Shown here one piece after another: positions 24,806 through 33,833 of a stretch of DNA of 41,704 nt. This DNA comes from Ktedonobacteria bacterium. Lineage in GTDB: Bacteria > Chloroflexota > Ktedonobacteria > Ktedonobacterales > JACDGC01. The notes beneath the pieces are model-generated. The model saw only the letters and a list, made by a program, of their open reading frames with translations, made no database searches and was not told the origin of the DNA. The position numbers were made by a program, and so were the translations under genes. The stretch spans positions 1 to 41,704 of the forward strand of contig DAIDHM010000006.1 of NCBI GenBank assembly GCA_027459705.1, written 5' to 3'. The first letter of the stretch is position 1. Each line of letters begins with the position of its first letter.

Positions 24806-25942
24806 ATGAAAGGCTTGATTCTCAGCGGAGGCAAGGGCACGCGCCTGCGCCCGTTGACCTATACTCGTGCCAAACAATTGTTGCCGCTGGCCAATAAGCC
24901 TGTTCTGTTTTACGCGATCGAAGCGTTGCTGGACGCTGGCATCAGCCAGATTGGGATTATCGTCGGTGATACCCACGCGGAGATCGAGGCCGCCGTGGGT
25001 ACGCCGGAGGAGGTCGCGGCACGGTGGGGTGAGTCTGTCGCCATCACCTTCATACCGCAGCTGGCCCCGCTGGGCCTGGCGCAAGCTGTCCAGACCGCGC
25101 GCGATTTCATCGGGCGGGACCGCTTTGTGATGTATCTCGGCGATAATCTCATCAGCGAACCATTGCGGCCGTTGGTCACTGAGTTCGCCGCTGAGGATTG
25201 CCCATATCATTGCCGCATCTTGCTGGCCGAGGTGCCAGACCCGACGCAATTCGGCGTCGCGGAAGTCGAAGCGGTCGCGATTCGCGCGGATTTTTCTGAT
25301 GCGCTGACCCCGTTGCGGGTGAAGCGCCTCGTCGAGAAACCCAAGATCCCGCCGAGCAATCTGGCGTTAGTTGGCGTCTATTTCTTCGATCAATCGATAT
25401 TCCTGGCCGCCGACAGTATCGTCCCCTCGCCACGCGGCGAACTGGAGATCACCGACGCGATCCAGTGGTTGCTAGATCACCACTATGAGGTGCATGCGCA
25501 ACAACTGCACGGCTATTGGATTGACACGGGGAAACAAGCCGATATTCTAGACGCGAATCGCCAGATTTTGCAGCAATTGACGCCATCAACCGATCCGACC
25601 GCGACCATCTCCGCCGACTCCACCTTGCATGGTGTGGTCGTCTTGCAAGCAGGTGCGCGCGTCGAAAATAGTGTCATTCGCGGCCCAGCGATCATCGGCG
25701 AGGGTGCGATCATCCGCAATGCCTATGTGGGTCCCTTTACCTCGATCTACCACGACGCCCGGATCGAAGGCAGCGAAGTCGAATACAGTATCGTCCTGGA
25801 ACATTCCTCAATCGTCGATGTGCATGGTCGCGTCGAAGAGAGCCTGATCGGGCGGTACGCCGAGGTCACGAATTCGCCGATTAAGCCACGGGGGCATAAA
25901 TTGATGCTTGGGGATCACAGTCGGGTGGGGTTAATTCCCTGA
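24806..25942 (+). CDS. rfbA: Glucose-1-phosphate thymidylyltransferase, long form
   Basis: 378 residues; ATG 24806 with AAAAGGAA about eight bases upstream. It starts with the nucleotidyltransferase signature GGKGTRLRP (8-16) and continues with KQLLPLANKPV and YLGDNLI. It joins dTTP and glucose-1-phosphate to give dTDP-glucose, the first step of the pathway. Residues ~245-378 form hexapeptide repeats of a left-handed beta helix (GVVVLQAGARVENSVIRGPA and following), as in the long RmlA class of archaea and actinomycetes rather than the ~290-residue enterobacterial form. It is 34 bases after rfbC and cotranscribed. Confidence 0.93.
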   Translation: MKGLILSGGKGTRLRPLTYTRAKQLLPLANKPVLFYAIEALLDAGISQIGIIVGDTHAEIEAAVGTPEEVAARWGESVAITFIPQLAPLGLAQAVQTARDFIGRDRFVMYLGDNLISEPLRPLVTEFAAEDCPYHCRILLAEVPDPTQFGVAEVEAVAIRADFSDALTPLRVKRLVEKPKIPPSNLALVGVYFFDQSIFLAADSIVPSPRGELEITDAIQWLLDHHYEVHAQQLHGYWIDTGKQADILDANRQILQQLTPSTDPTATISADSTLHGVVVLQAGARVENSVIRGPAIIGEGAIIRNAYVGPFTSIYHDARIEGSEVEYSIVLEHSSIVDVHGRVEESLIGRYAEVTNSPIKPRGHKLMLGDHSRVGLIP

Positions 25943-26076
25943 GTCACGAGATCTTGGGCGCGAGCCGGGCAACGCACTGGCACCACACGAGCTGGACACC
26001 GGTCAGAAAGATCTGAGTAGATCGAGACAACCGGCGGAGTAGCCGTGAATCGCTAAGCAATGAGAGGAAAATACCA

Positions 26077-27156
26077 GTGGGACAATATTCCGTTGGCAGC
26101 GGCCCTACCGTCTTTGTGACCGGAGGAGCAGGCTTCATTGGCAGCAACTTCGTACATGTGCTGCTGCATACAATGCCAGATGCGCGTGTAGTCGTCTTCG
26201 ATGCGCTCACCTACGCTGGCAATCTGGAAAACCTTGCTGAATTCAACGCGATGTCAGATCACCCAGCTGATCCTCGCTTCACCTTCGTGCGCGGAGATAT
26301 CTGCGATGCAACCGCTGTTCGTGCGGCAATGCGTGGGTGCGACTGGGTCGTCAATTTTGCTGCCGAAACCCATGTGGACCGTTCGATTGTCGATCCGGGC
26401 GCCTTCGTCCGTACCGATGTCGAAGGGACCTATACGTTGCTGGAGGCCGCTCGCGAATTTGCTATCAGTCGCTTCGTGCAGATTAGCACCGACGAGGTCT
26501 ATGGGAATGCCGAGGCGCCCGATGGCACCAGCCGGCCATCCATTGAGACCGATGCGCTGAAGCCGCTCTCCCCTTATGCGGCCAGCAAAGCCGGAGCGGA
26601 TCGTCTGGCATTCTCGTACTGGGCAACGTATCAATTGCCCGTGGTCGTCACGCGCTGTTCAAATAACTACGGCCCTTATCAGTATCCGGAGAAACAGTTA
26701 CCGCTCTTCATCACCAATGCGCTGGCCGATCGCGCGATTCCGATCTATGGTGATGGTCGCAATACGCGCGACTGGATCCATGTCGAGGACCACTGCTCCG
26801 CGCTGTTGCAGATTCTGACAGCGCCCGCTGCCGAGGTGGTAGGGGAAGTCTTCAACATTGGCGCGGCAGAGGAGCGGAGCATCCTGGAGAATGCCCAAAC
26901 GATTCTGCGCATCCTCGGCAAGCCCGAGTCATTGCTGACCTTTGTGCCAGACCGTCTGGGACATGTTCGCCGCCATGCCGTCGACTCAACGAAGCTGCAA
27001 CAACAGTTGGGGTGGCGCCCGCAGCACGCCTATGACACCGGACTCGCGGAGACCATTGCCTGGTATCGTGACCATGCCGTGTGGCTGGAGCATGTGTTGG
27101 CGCGACGCGACAATTTTCTGGATGGGGCCCTCCAATTGGGAGCGAAGCAACAGTGA
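26077..27156 (+). CDS. rfbB: dTDP-glucose 4,6-dehydratase
   Basis: 359 residues from GTG 26077, with GAGAGGAA at 26062-26069. An extended SDR enzyme with NAD-binding GGAGFIGSN (16-24), AAETHVDRS, the catalytic STDEVYG segment and the YxxxK pair Tyr167/Lys171 (YAASK), followed by SNNYGPYQYPEKQLPLFI and RDWIHVEDHC. It converts dTDP-glucose to dTDP-4-keto-6-deoxyglucose, step two. A 134-base gap without structure separates it from rfbA. Its stop overlaps the next gene's start. Confidence 0.96.
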   Translation: MGQYSVGSGPTVFVTGGAGFIGSNFVHVLLHTMPDARVVVFDALTYAGNLENLAEFNAMSDHPADPRFTFVRGDICDATAVRAAMRGCDWVVNFAAETHVDRSIVDPGAFVRTDVEGTYTLLEAAREFAISRFVQISTDEVYGNAEAPDGTSRPSIETDALKPLSPYAASKAGADRLAFSYWATYQLPVVVTRCSNNYGPYQYPEKQLPLFITNALADRAIPIYGDGRNTRDWIHVEDHCSALLQILTAPAAEVVGEVFNIGAAEERSILENAQTILRILGKPESLLTFVPDRLGHVRRHAVDSTKLQQQLGWRPQHAYDTGLAETIAWYRDHAVWLEHVLARRDNFLDGALQLGAKQQ

Positions 27157-28076
27157 AACGGGTTTGGATTACTGGCGCGGGTGGAGTGGTGGGGACCAAA
27201 TTAGTGGAGCAAGCCCTCGCCAGCGGAGACTTTGACCATATCTACGCGCTTACTCATGGCTTGCCCGCACAGCCCAACACGGACCAGGTGACCTGGATGC
27301 ACCTGGCCATTGAAGATGAGGCGGCCCTCACGGACCTGGCCGCACACTCGCCTCCCCAGGTCATTATTAATCCCGCCGCGATGACCAACGTCGATCGTTG
27401 CGAATCCCACCATGAGGAAGCATCCCGCGCCAATGCCATTGGGCCGCGCATGTTGGCGCGCGTGGCGCGCGCGCATGGGGCGCATCTGATACATGTTTCG
27501 ACGGATTACGTGTTCCCGGGTGATGTTGCGCATCCCGGGCCTTACAGCGAAGACGCGACGCCGCGGCCGATCAACTATTATGGGCAATCCAAGCTGGATG
27601 GCGAAGGAGCAGTGCGGACCGAAATGTCTGATGACGCGCCGTATGCCATCGTCAGGACCGCGCTCGTCTATGGCCTCATCCCTGGCGGCCGCATGAATTT
27701 CGTCACATGGTTGGTTCGTGAACTTCAGGCCGGGCGGCGTGTCCGAATCGTCCGCGACCAATTCAATACGCCTACCCTCGCTGATGATTTGGCTGCTTTG
27801 CTCCTCTGGCAGGCAGCGCATGGGACGACCGGCATCTATCATGCGGCCGGACCTGACCTCATTGGCAGGCACGATTGGGCTTTGCGGATCAGCGCGCACT
27901 TCCAATTAGACAGCAGTTTGATCGATTGGGTGTCTACTGCTGAGCTCGGTCAGCCCGCCCCCCGACCACTGCGCAGTGGTCTGACATGTGCCCGCTGGGA
28001 AGCCGATCAACTGCTAGGAGCGCCAAAACCTCACCCCATCGAAGCTGGACTCGCGACAATTGCCTGGGATGCGTGA
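27153..28076 (+). CDS. rfbD: dTDP-4-dehydrorhamnose reductase
   Basis: 307 residues. The start GTG at 27153 overlaps the rfbB stop as GTGA (27153-27156), and GGGAGCG at 27138-27144 is a suitable ribosome-binding site, so translation is coupled; a longer frame from 27081 is rejected. Rossmann motif GAGGVVG (8-14), HVSTDYVFPG (114-123) and YxxxK at Tyr143/Lys147 (YGQSK) mark the SDR reductase that uses NAD(P)H to make dTDP-L-rhamnose, step four. The C-terminal half has the usual PRPLRSGL substrate-end motif. This completes the pathway in one operon. Confidence 0.95.
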   Translation: MKRVWITGAGGVVGTKLVEQALASGDFDHIYALTHGLPAQPNTDQVTWMHLAIEDEAALTDLAAHSPPQVIINPAAMTNVDRCESHHEEASRANAIGPRMLARVARAHGAHLIHVSTDYVFPGDVAHPGPYSEDATPRPINYYGQSKLDGEGAVRTEMSDDAPYAIVRTALVYGLIPGGRMNFVTWLVRELQAGRRVRIVRDQFNTPTLADDLAALLLWQAAHGTTGIYHAAGPDLIGRHDWALRISAHFQLDSSLIDWVSTAELGQPAPRPLRSGLTCARWEADQLLGAPKPHPIEAGLATIAWDA

Positions 28077-28233
28077 CATGCGGCAACCCTGTCTTTGTTT
28101 CCTTGTGTAGACTACCTCTGTATCATAGAGAAGAGCAGTGTGGTAGTGGTCGCTGAATTCGGGATGTACAGTCAGTGTCGCCGAAGCTTCAGATGAAACG
28201 GCTATAGAAATTTCTGGAAGGAACCAGAGTTCG

Positions 28234-31200
28234 ATGAAAACACAGGATCAAATGGCTGGGGCGCCGCCGGACCACCTGGTTGGTCGTCAGGTGGCGCCGC
28301 GTTTCGACTTCCTCTACAATGACACTTATTCTCCGATGGATCCGCCTACCCTACCAACGCCAGGGCAACCTGGTGCCGCTGAGTGGCGAGGCACTGATGG
28401 GGCAGCTGAGGTGGCCGACCGGTCAGACTGGCGTGTCTTCGGCGCGTATGCCCTCATCGTCGTAGCGATCCTCTTCGCATCCTTTGCCCGTGGGATCGCC
28501 GGACTCAAACCCAGTGAAATTGCCCTGGTCTGCTTTGTGATCGCCCTCATCGCACGGCGTATCTACTTGCGCGATGGCTCTTTTGGGCTGACCACCATCG
28601 ATGCCGGGTTCGCGCTCTTTATGCTGACTGGCACGATCTTACCGTTGACGACACTCGATGTCCGTGGCATCGCGCTGACCAGTGATAATGCGCGCGCGCT
28701 ATTAGGTCCGATTGAATATTACCTGTGGTATCGCTGCATTCTGGAAGCACTGCCCGTTCCGCGACACCTGCCCGGTTTAACGCGTCTACTCTTAATTGTG
28801 CTCACGTGTCTCAGCGCTATAGGGGTTCTGCAGATCCTCCATGTCCCAGGTGTGTTACCGGTTTTGACCAGGTATTTTCCAACCTATGAGACACTGCAAA
28901 GCGTCAGTGTGCACCGTGCTACCTCGCTTGTGGGTGGTTGGGAAGTGCTCGCGGCGCTGGCCGCTTATGCCATCATGTTGATCCATCAATTGCAGACAGA
29001 TGCGGTGGCACATCATCTCTTTGGACGCCGTGGGAACCTCTGGCTCATCGGGATGCTCGCAATCAATGCTTTCGCCTTGGTAGCAACTTTCAGCGCGGCG
29101 GGCTATATCGCAGTGGCATCTGGTTATGTATGTGCCTGGTTTCTGAATAGGAAGCATGGTGGCGCGACGCCGATCCACGCATCAAATCCGCGGAGACTGA
29201 CGCTCCCACGGCTGCGCACGATGGTCCTGACACTGGGGATAGGGGTGCTCGCGACCCTTATAACCCTTCCTGCGTTGTTACAGCGCTTGCAATTGCAATA
29301 TGGCGCAGGACATACCCATACGCTCATTCCCCAGACCTGGTTAGAACGATTCTCTCACTGGCAAATTGTCACTTCGGTGGCCTTCATCAATCCTCAGACA
29401 GCGCTCTTTGGCGTAAGTCCAGCGTTTACCTATCCTGTCAGCGTCTTTGGGAGCACCGAGAGCCTCTATCTGCTCGTGATCTACCGTGGAGGGATACTCT
29501 ACCTCTGCGCATTGCTGATCTTCATCGTTCTGGTTATGCGCGCGACCTGGTTGGCGCGCCAGCGCGCCACTGGTTTCCAGCGAACGTTTCTCACAGCCGC
29601 CTGGATAATTGTACTCATCAATTTTGTCCTCGGACTCTTCGACGCCCATTTTTTTGATGCGGGAGAATCGCAGTTTTTGCTGACCATCATCGCGGCAAGC
29701 GCTGCGGCCGTACCAGGCTGGCACAGCGCTGTGGTGGGCCACGCGGCGGCACCGGGCCACCCGACGTCAATGCGCTCACACCACCAACCAGGTATATTTG
29801 AGGAATTGCCCATACGGTCGCGATGGGTTGCGCGTGGCGCGTTGAGCATAGGCATGCTTGCCACGTCGGTGCTGGTTGTCGCCTCGTATCGATTGAATAA
29901 GCAAATGACGCCCAGTCCTGTACCATTGGCAATCGGCCTGCCCTATGACCCCACCGGCACAATTTGGCAAGAAAATCAACAAATCGGCACAGCGCAATGG
30001 CAATTGTCTACTGGGGCGAATACTACTCAGCTCGAAGGCTATGCCGGGGCTGTCTCCGCGCTGCCAGGCGAGATCGTCCCTCTGTACCTCAGCGCCCAAC
30101 ACTCCATGTTTGTCGATATCCAGGTTTATCGCATGGGTTGGTATAATGGGCAGGGTGGTCATCTTTTCGCCAACATATCCCATGTCGCGGTCAGTGCGCA
30201 GGGAACTTACCAGGCGGCAACGAATACCCTCAAAGGTTGTACGAGTTGTCAGATTGATCCTCTCACGCACAGTATTGACGCCCATTGGCAACCAACGTAT
30301 AGCTTGCGAATCGGCCAGAACTGGCCTACGGGGGTCTATCTCATCAAACTCTCCGGGGGAGCCACCGGGCTCAGCGCGCTGCTGGGCCAGCCTGACCAAT
30401 CGTTCATCCCGCTGGTTGTTCGCCAACCAACTGACGCCATCGCGCATCCCCAACAACATGTCCTGGTCGTGGTACCCGTCATGACCTATGCGGCGGAAAA
30501 CATCTGGGGCGGCGCGAATCTCTCAACCAATGTGCCAGCTGATCGCTTCGCGCAGGTCACACAACCGGGCCGCGCGACCGAGGCCTCGTTCAACCGCCCC
30601 TTTGTCGACTCGGCCGGGGCAGGCGAATTGCTGAATTTTGATCTCCACGCGGTGCGCTGGCTGGAACGCGGTGGCTATGATCTGAGCTACACCACTGATC
30701 TCGATCTGGCGGAGCATCCTGAATATCTCGCCGGTAACGCAGCGGTCGTATTCACGGGAAGCAGTAGTTATTGGACCGCTGGTCTGTATGATGGACTCAC
30801 CAACGCGGCGAACAACGGAATTTCCTTACTATTTCTCAGCGCGGCCAACGGCATCTGGCAGGCCCGACTTGGCCCGGACGCCTCAGGGAACCCAGATCGC
30901 CTGGTCATCTGCTATAAAGTGCGTTCGGCACCGACAACCGGCGGATCCATTGTTGATCCCACGCAGGCGCTAGCGCGCGATCCCCTCTATGCGACTCAGC
31001 CACAATTCGTGACGGCCCAATGGCGCGACCCCGTGTTGCATCGACCAGAAAATAGTCTGCTGGGGGCCATGGCGGGCGGGAGCCTGGCGCCTGTCATGCT
31101 CGCCAACGGGGAATTCACCCGCCTACCACAACGCGAATGGGTGGTAAAACCTCAGGGACCGCTCGGGATCATCGAGACGACCAATACCTTCCTGATGCCC

Positions 31201-31545
31201 GGCGAGCAAGTTCAGGGGGCGTTCATCGGGTTGGGATATGATAGTGTCTATGCCAATTCGGCTATGCCAGCGGGGCTGACCGTGATGGGGTCGGTCGCCA
31301 TTCCACAGCATATCGTGCCAGACGCTGCCATCAGCGACCAGATGGCGGATGCGGCCACGGTCTTTTATCGCACGCGCGCTGGTGGTTACGTCTTTGACGC
31401 GGGATCAATGACCTGGAGCTGGGCGTTAGATGAAATGACCTTCCAGGGAGCTGACTTGCCGAATGCCCAATTGGGGCAACAGAGCATCTCCGTCATGACG
31501 GGTAATTTTCTCGTCACTATCCTGCCGCCGAGTGCCGCCAGATAG
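28234..31545 (+). CDS. O-antigen ligase/polymerase-like membrane protein fused to a dimethylformamidase-beta-like domain
   Basis: 1103 residues, ATG with GGAAGGA at 28216-28222. After a polar ~65-residue tail, about 12 hydrophobic segments fill residues 65-552, with a larger loop near 370-400 (QTWLERFSHWQIV), like Wzy/WaaL O-antigen polymerases and ligases. The last hydrophobic segment is near 535-553. Residues ~560-1103 form a large domain, probably outside, similar to the beta subunit C-terminal domain of N,N-dimethylformamidase: YRMGWYNGQGGHL, MTYAAENIWGG, YDLSYTTDLDLAEHPEYLAG and VVFTGSSSYWT. Compared with the pattern I remember (QAYNxWGG), a tyrosine is replaced by Glu, so amidase activity is doubtful. 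It follows the rhamnose operon by 157 bases and probably acts in surface glycopolymer assembly. Confidence 0.85.
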   Translation: MKTQDQMAGAPPDHLVGRQVAPRFDFLYNDTYSPMDPPTLPTPGQPGAAEWRGTDGAAEVADRSDWRVFGAYALIVVAILFASFARGIAGLKPSEIALVCFVIALIARRIYLRDGSFGLTTIDAGFALFMLTGTILPLTTLDVRGIALTSDNARALLGPIEYYLWYRCILEALPVPRHLPGLTRLLLIVLTCLSAIGVLQILHVPGVLPVLTRYFPTYETLQSVSVHRATSLVGGWEVLAALAAYAIMLIHQLQTDAVAHHLFGRRGNLWLIGMLAINAFALVATFSAAGYIAVASGYVCAWFLNRKHGGATPIHASNPRRLTLPRLRTMVLTLGIGVLATLITLPALLQRLQLQYGAGHTHTLIPQTWLERFSHWQIVTSVAFINPQTALFGVSPAFTYPVSVFGSTESLYLLVIYRGGILYLCALLIFIVLVMRATWLARQRATGFQRTFLTAAWIIVLINFVLGLFDAHFFDAGESQFLLTIIAASAAAVPGWHSAVVGHAAAPGHPTSMRSHHQPGIFEELPIRSRWVARGALSIGMLATSVLVVASYRLNKQMTPSPVPLAIGLPYDPTGTIWQENQQIGTAQWQLSTGANTTQLEGYAGAVSALPGEIVPLYLSAQHSMFVDIQVYRMGWYNGQGGHLFANISHVAVSAQGTYQAATNTLKGCTSCQIDPLTHSIDAHWQPTYSLRIGQNWPTGVYLIKLSGGATGLSALLGQPDQSFIPLVVRQPTDAIAHPQQHVLVVVPVMTYAAENIWGGANLSTNVPADRFAQVTQPGRATEASFNRPFVDSAGAGELLNFDLHAVRWLERGGYDLSYTTDLDLAEHPEYLAGNAAVVFTGSSSYWTAGLYDGLTNAANNGISLLFLSAANGIWQARLGPDASGNPDRLVICYKVRSAPTTGGSIVDPTQALARDPLYATQPQFVTAQWRDPVLHRPENSLLGAMAGGSLAPVMLANGEFTRLPQREWVVKPQGPLGIIETTNTFLMPGEQVQGAFIGLGYDSVYANSAMPAGLTVMGSVAIPQHIVPDAAISDQMADAATVFYRTRAGGYVFDAGSMTWSWALDEMTFQGADLPNAQLGQQSISVMTGNFLVTILPPSAAR

Positions 31546-31579
31546 CTGGATTCCACACCACGATACGGGGCGACGACAT

Positions 31580-31906
31580 TCATGAGCAATGCGCACCAAC
31601 TTCGCGCGGATCATCCGCATCGGCCCATTGCCACCACTGCGCCCGCTCAGGATCAGGCGGCGAACCGGTTTCCATAGTACTGGCCAGATAGACCGCGCAA
31701 CGCAGAACGTAGAGCACACAGCGGTCACATGGACCGTATTGGGTAAGGTAGCGCACAAAGAGTTCTTCGGGATCACGCTGCGCGAGATCCGTCGTACCTG
31801 TCACGCCCAGCAAGACGAGGTTCGCCGCCATTTGTGGCCCGATTTCAGGGTAAAGTTGCAACTCGCGCACAGCGAGACGAGTGCGCAAGTCTTTGATGTG
31901 TTGCAA
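31580..31906 (-). CDS. Cdd1-like helix-hairpin-helix protein
   Basis: 108 residues from TTG 31906, which has GGGAG (31914-31918) seven bases upstream; the frame stays open to 32041 but without a site or recognisable sequence. The core LYPEIGPQMAANLVLLGV is a helix-hairpin-helix motif, followed by DLAQRDPEELFVRY and CDRCVLYVLRCAVYLA. This matches the small Cdd1 / pathogenicity-locus family, which is presumed to bind DNA but has no firm function. It is convergent with the large membrane fusion gene, with 34 bases between the stops. Confidence 0.7.
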   Translation of the reverse strand: MQHIKDLRTRLAVRELQLYPEIGPQMAANLVLLGVTGTTDLAQRDPEELFVRYLTQYGPCDRCVLYVLRCAVYLASTMETGSPPDPERAQWWQWADADDPREVGAHCS

Positions 31907-32071
31907 GCAACCGCTCCCTTTCTCATTCACGAATGTAGCACGTAGCCGACATATGACCGGTACGACGCCTATGTGCGCTGCATAGCGCAGAGAACAACCG
32001 CGTTGATGCTGCCAGGATCGCGAGACTGGATTCGTCAACATTCGTCGACGGAAATCAGTATAGCGAGGGGA

Positions 32072-32284
32072 TTATTGGGTAGTTGTACCCGAAGACGTTT
32101 GACCATCCAGGATAGCGTCTCCCCAATGATGCATCTCCAACATGATCGCGCGCTCGTGATTGGCGAAACGTTGATGTCGCCGCCACAACTCGTGTTGTTC
32201 ATATTGCGAGACGCGCCACCCAACGACAACGACGAAAGCGATTGCCAGGGTTCCGTAGTATGCGGCAAGGAGCGTCAAAGGCAT
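32072..32284 (-). CDS. Small single-pass membrane protein (70 residues)
   Basis: ATG 32284 is preceded by GGAGGAA (minus strand, 32291-32297). A longer frame from 32380 would contain that site and is rejected. Residues ~3-22 (LTLLAAYYGTLAIAFVVVVG) form one membrane segment. The rest is charged with many His, Arg and Glu (HELWRRHQRFANHERAIM) and probably cytosolic. No family is recognised. It is 165 bases upstream of the Cdd1-like gene on the same strand. Confidence 0.55.
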   Translation of the reverse strand: MPLTLLAAYYGTLAIAFVVVVGWRVSQYEQHELWRRHQRFANHERAIMLEMHHWGDAILDGQTSSGTTTQ

Positions 32285-32590
32285 GTGGTGTTCCTCCATG
32301 GGTGAGATTTTCATTCTGAGATCAACCGTACAGAAAGCGTCAGACGCAAGGTCTGTTGCCGATATGATTCCCAACGGCATTTCCTTGAATGCACAGCAAC
32401 CAGCATGCCGAGTGGCTCTATCACTGCTCTATGATACGCTATCAATGTCGACTATGTCGTCGGCTGGGCCAGAAGTCAGCAGCCAGAAATCAGTAGAAGT
32501 TGGTCTGTTACCAGCCCATTCAGACCCCATGAAGCGTGTTCGTGGGGGGGCAATTTCGGCGCCGATGGAAGGCGATGAAGGGGTAGACAC
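32285..32590. other. Divergent intergenic region, small membrane protein / amidohydrolase
   Basis: 306 bases. Overlapping frames exist here but none has coding character. No clear promoter hexamer pair, terminator or RNA was recognised. The ribosome-binding site of the amidohydrolase (GAAGGGG, 32577-32583) lies at its right end. Confidence 0.4.
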
Positions 32591-33544
32591 ATGCGAACGA
32601 TTGCCGTCGAAGAACATTTTCTCTCGGAAGCTTTTGGCGAGCTCATGCGAAAAGCAAATCTCCCAGCAACACCGATCAACGCAAAACTCGCCGATCTTGA
32701 GGGTACCAGGCTCGCTGATATGGATGCGAACGGCATAGATATGCAATTGCTTTCACACACGCAGTCTGGTTTGGCGCTCGTATCGGGTGCAGACGAGATC
32801 CCGTTCGTGCAACGCGCGAATGATGAGTTGGCGGCGGCCATCTCGCGGCATCCCCAGCGCTACGCCGGTCTGGCGATCTTGCCGATGCACAATCCGCCCG
32901 CGGCGATCGCCGAACTGGAGCGAGCGGTACGGACCCTGGGTATGGCTGGGGGAGTGGTGCATGGGACAACGCAGGGCCGCTTCCTGGATGATCCAGCGTT
33001 TCAACCGCTGCTGGCGCGCGCCGTCGATTTAGCTGTGCCAATCTACTTACATCCCGCGCCACCGCCCCCCGCCGTCAAGCAGGCCTATTATACTGGCTTC
33101 AGCCCCGAAGTGGAGTTTTCGCTCGCCACCGCGGCCTGGGGTTGGCATTCTGAAGTCGGCATCCACGCTTTACGTATGATCCTGGGTGGCGTCTTCGATC
33201 GCTTGCCTCATCTTCAAATGGTCATCGGCCATATGGGTGAAATGCTCCCATTCATGTTGGCGCGCATCCAGAATACCGTTGGGTCGCAGTCGCACTACCT
33301 GAAGCAGCCTGTCGCCGATTATATTCAGCAAAACTTTGCCATTACGACCAGCGGCTTCTTCACTGATCCGCCTTTGCAGCTTGCCTTACAAACGATGGGA
33401 GCAGATCGCATACTTTTCGCCGTCGATTATCCGTATAGCACCAACCAGCAGGGACGAACGTTTCTGGACACGTTGCAGGTCAGTCCAGAGGATAAGGCCA
33501 AGATCTGCCATCTCAATGCCGAGCGGATCTTTCATCTCTCGTGA
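32591..33544 (+). CDS. Amidohydrolase-2 family decarboxylase (ACMSD / gamma-resorcylate decarboxylase-like)
   Basis: 317 residues, ATG with GAAGGGG seven bases upstream. A TIM-barrel of the metal-dependent amidohydrolase superfamily: VEEHF at 6-10 supplies Glu7 and His9, LHP gives His154, GHMGE gives His214 and Glu217, and AVDYPYS gives Asp279. The E-x-H start rather than H-x-H is as in gamma-resorcylate and 5-carboxyvanillate decarboxylases, which remove CO2 from aromatic acids without oxidation. The metal site appears complete. It stands alone, with no aromatic catabolic genes around, so the substrate is open. A strong hairpin follows the gene. Confidence 0.9.
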   Translation: MRTIAVEEHFLSEAFGELMRKANLPATPINAKLADLEGTRLADMDANGIDMQLLSHTQSGLALVSGADEIPFVQRANDELAAAISRHPQRYAGLAILPMHNPPAAIAELERAVRTLGMAGGVVHGTTQGRFLDDPAFQPLLARAVDLAVPIYLHPAPPPPAVKQAYYTGFSPEVEFSLATAAWGWHSEVGIHALRMILGGVFDRLPHLQMVIGHMGEMLPFMLARIQNTVGSQSHYLKQPVADYIQQNFAITTSGFFTDPPLQLALQTMGADRILFAVDYPYSTNQQGRTFLDTLQVSPEDKAKICHLNAERIFHLS

Positions 33545-33576
33545 ACCATGCATCAGCGAGCGCATGACTGGCAACC

Positions 33577-33602
33577 AGACCACGATGATACCATCGTGGT
33601 CT
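33577..33602. terminator. Perfect 11-bp hairpin after the amidohydrolase gene
   Basis: AGACCACGATG at 33577-33587 pairs exactly with 33592-33602 across a four-base loop (ATAC). It begins 33 bases after the stop codon. There is no T-run, but position and stability make it the likely transcript end. Confidence 0.65.
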
Positions 33603-33737
33603 CCATTGCTCTGTGATGGGTGATGACCACCAGCATCACGCCCAGCGGCTGTACATGCGTTATCGTAGGCAAATTCGCACCTACTCTCGTGTTGATTGCG
33701 GGTGCTACGCGCTCATTCTGCATCCCCAGGTGGTGTA

Positions 33738-33767
33738 TTGCTTATCGTGGTGTGTCTTCGCTATCCT
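33738..33767 (+). promoter_or_regulatory. Promoter candidate for the CrtI-like gene
   Basis: TTGCTT at 33738-33743 and TATCCT at 33762-33767, 18 bases apart. A transcription start near 33774 would give a 60-base leader to ATG 33834 and would argue against initiation at the GTG at 33774. Confidence 0.35.
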
Positions 33768-33833
33768 TAATGAGTGAGGCCAGTGACCTCAAGACTCAGG
33801 AGTCCAAAGAGAGTGCGGAGTGTGGTGGTTGGG

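Noticed and set aside
27081-27152. A 24-residue N-terminal extension of rfbD
   Set aside because: It overlaps rfbB in another frame, precedes the conserved Rossmann start, and the GTGA overlap with its own ribosome-binding site explains initiation at 27153.
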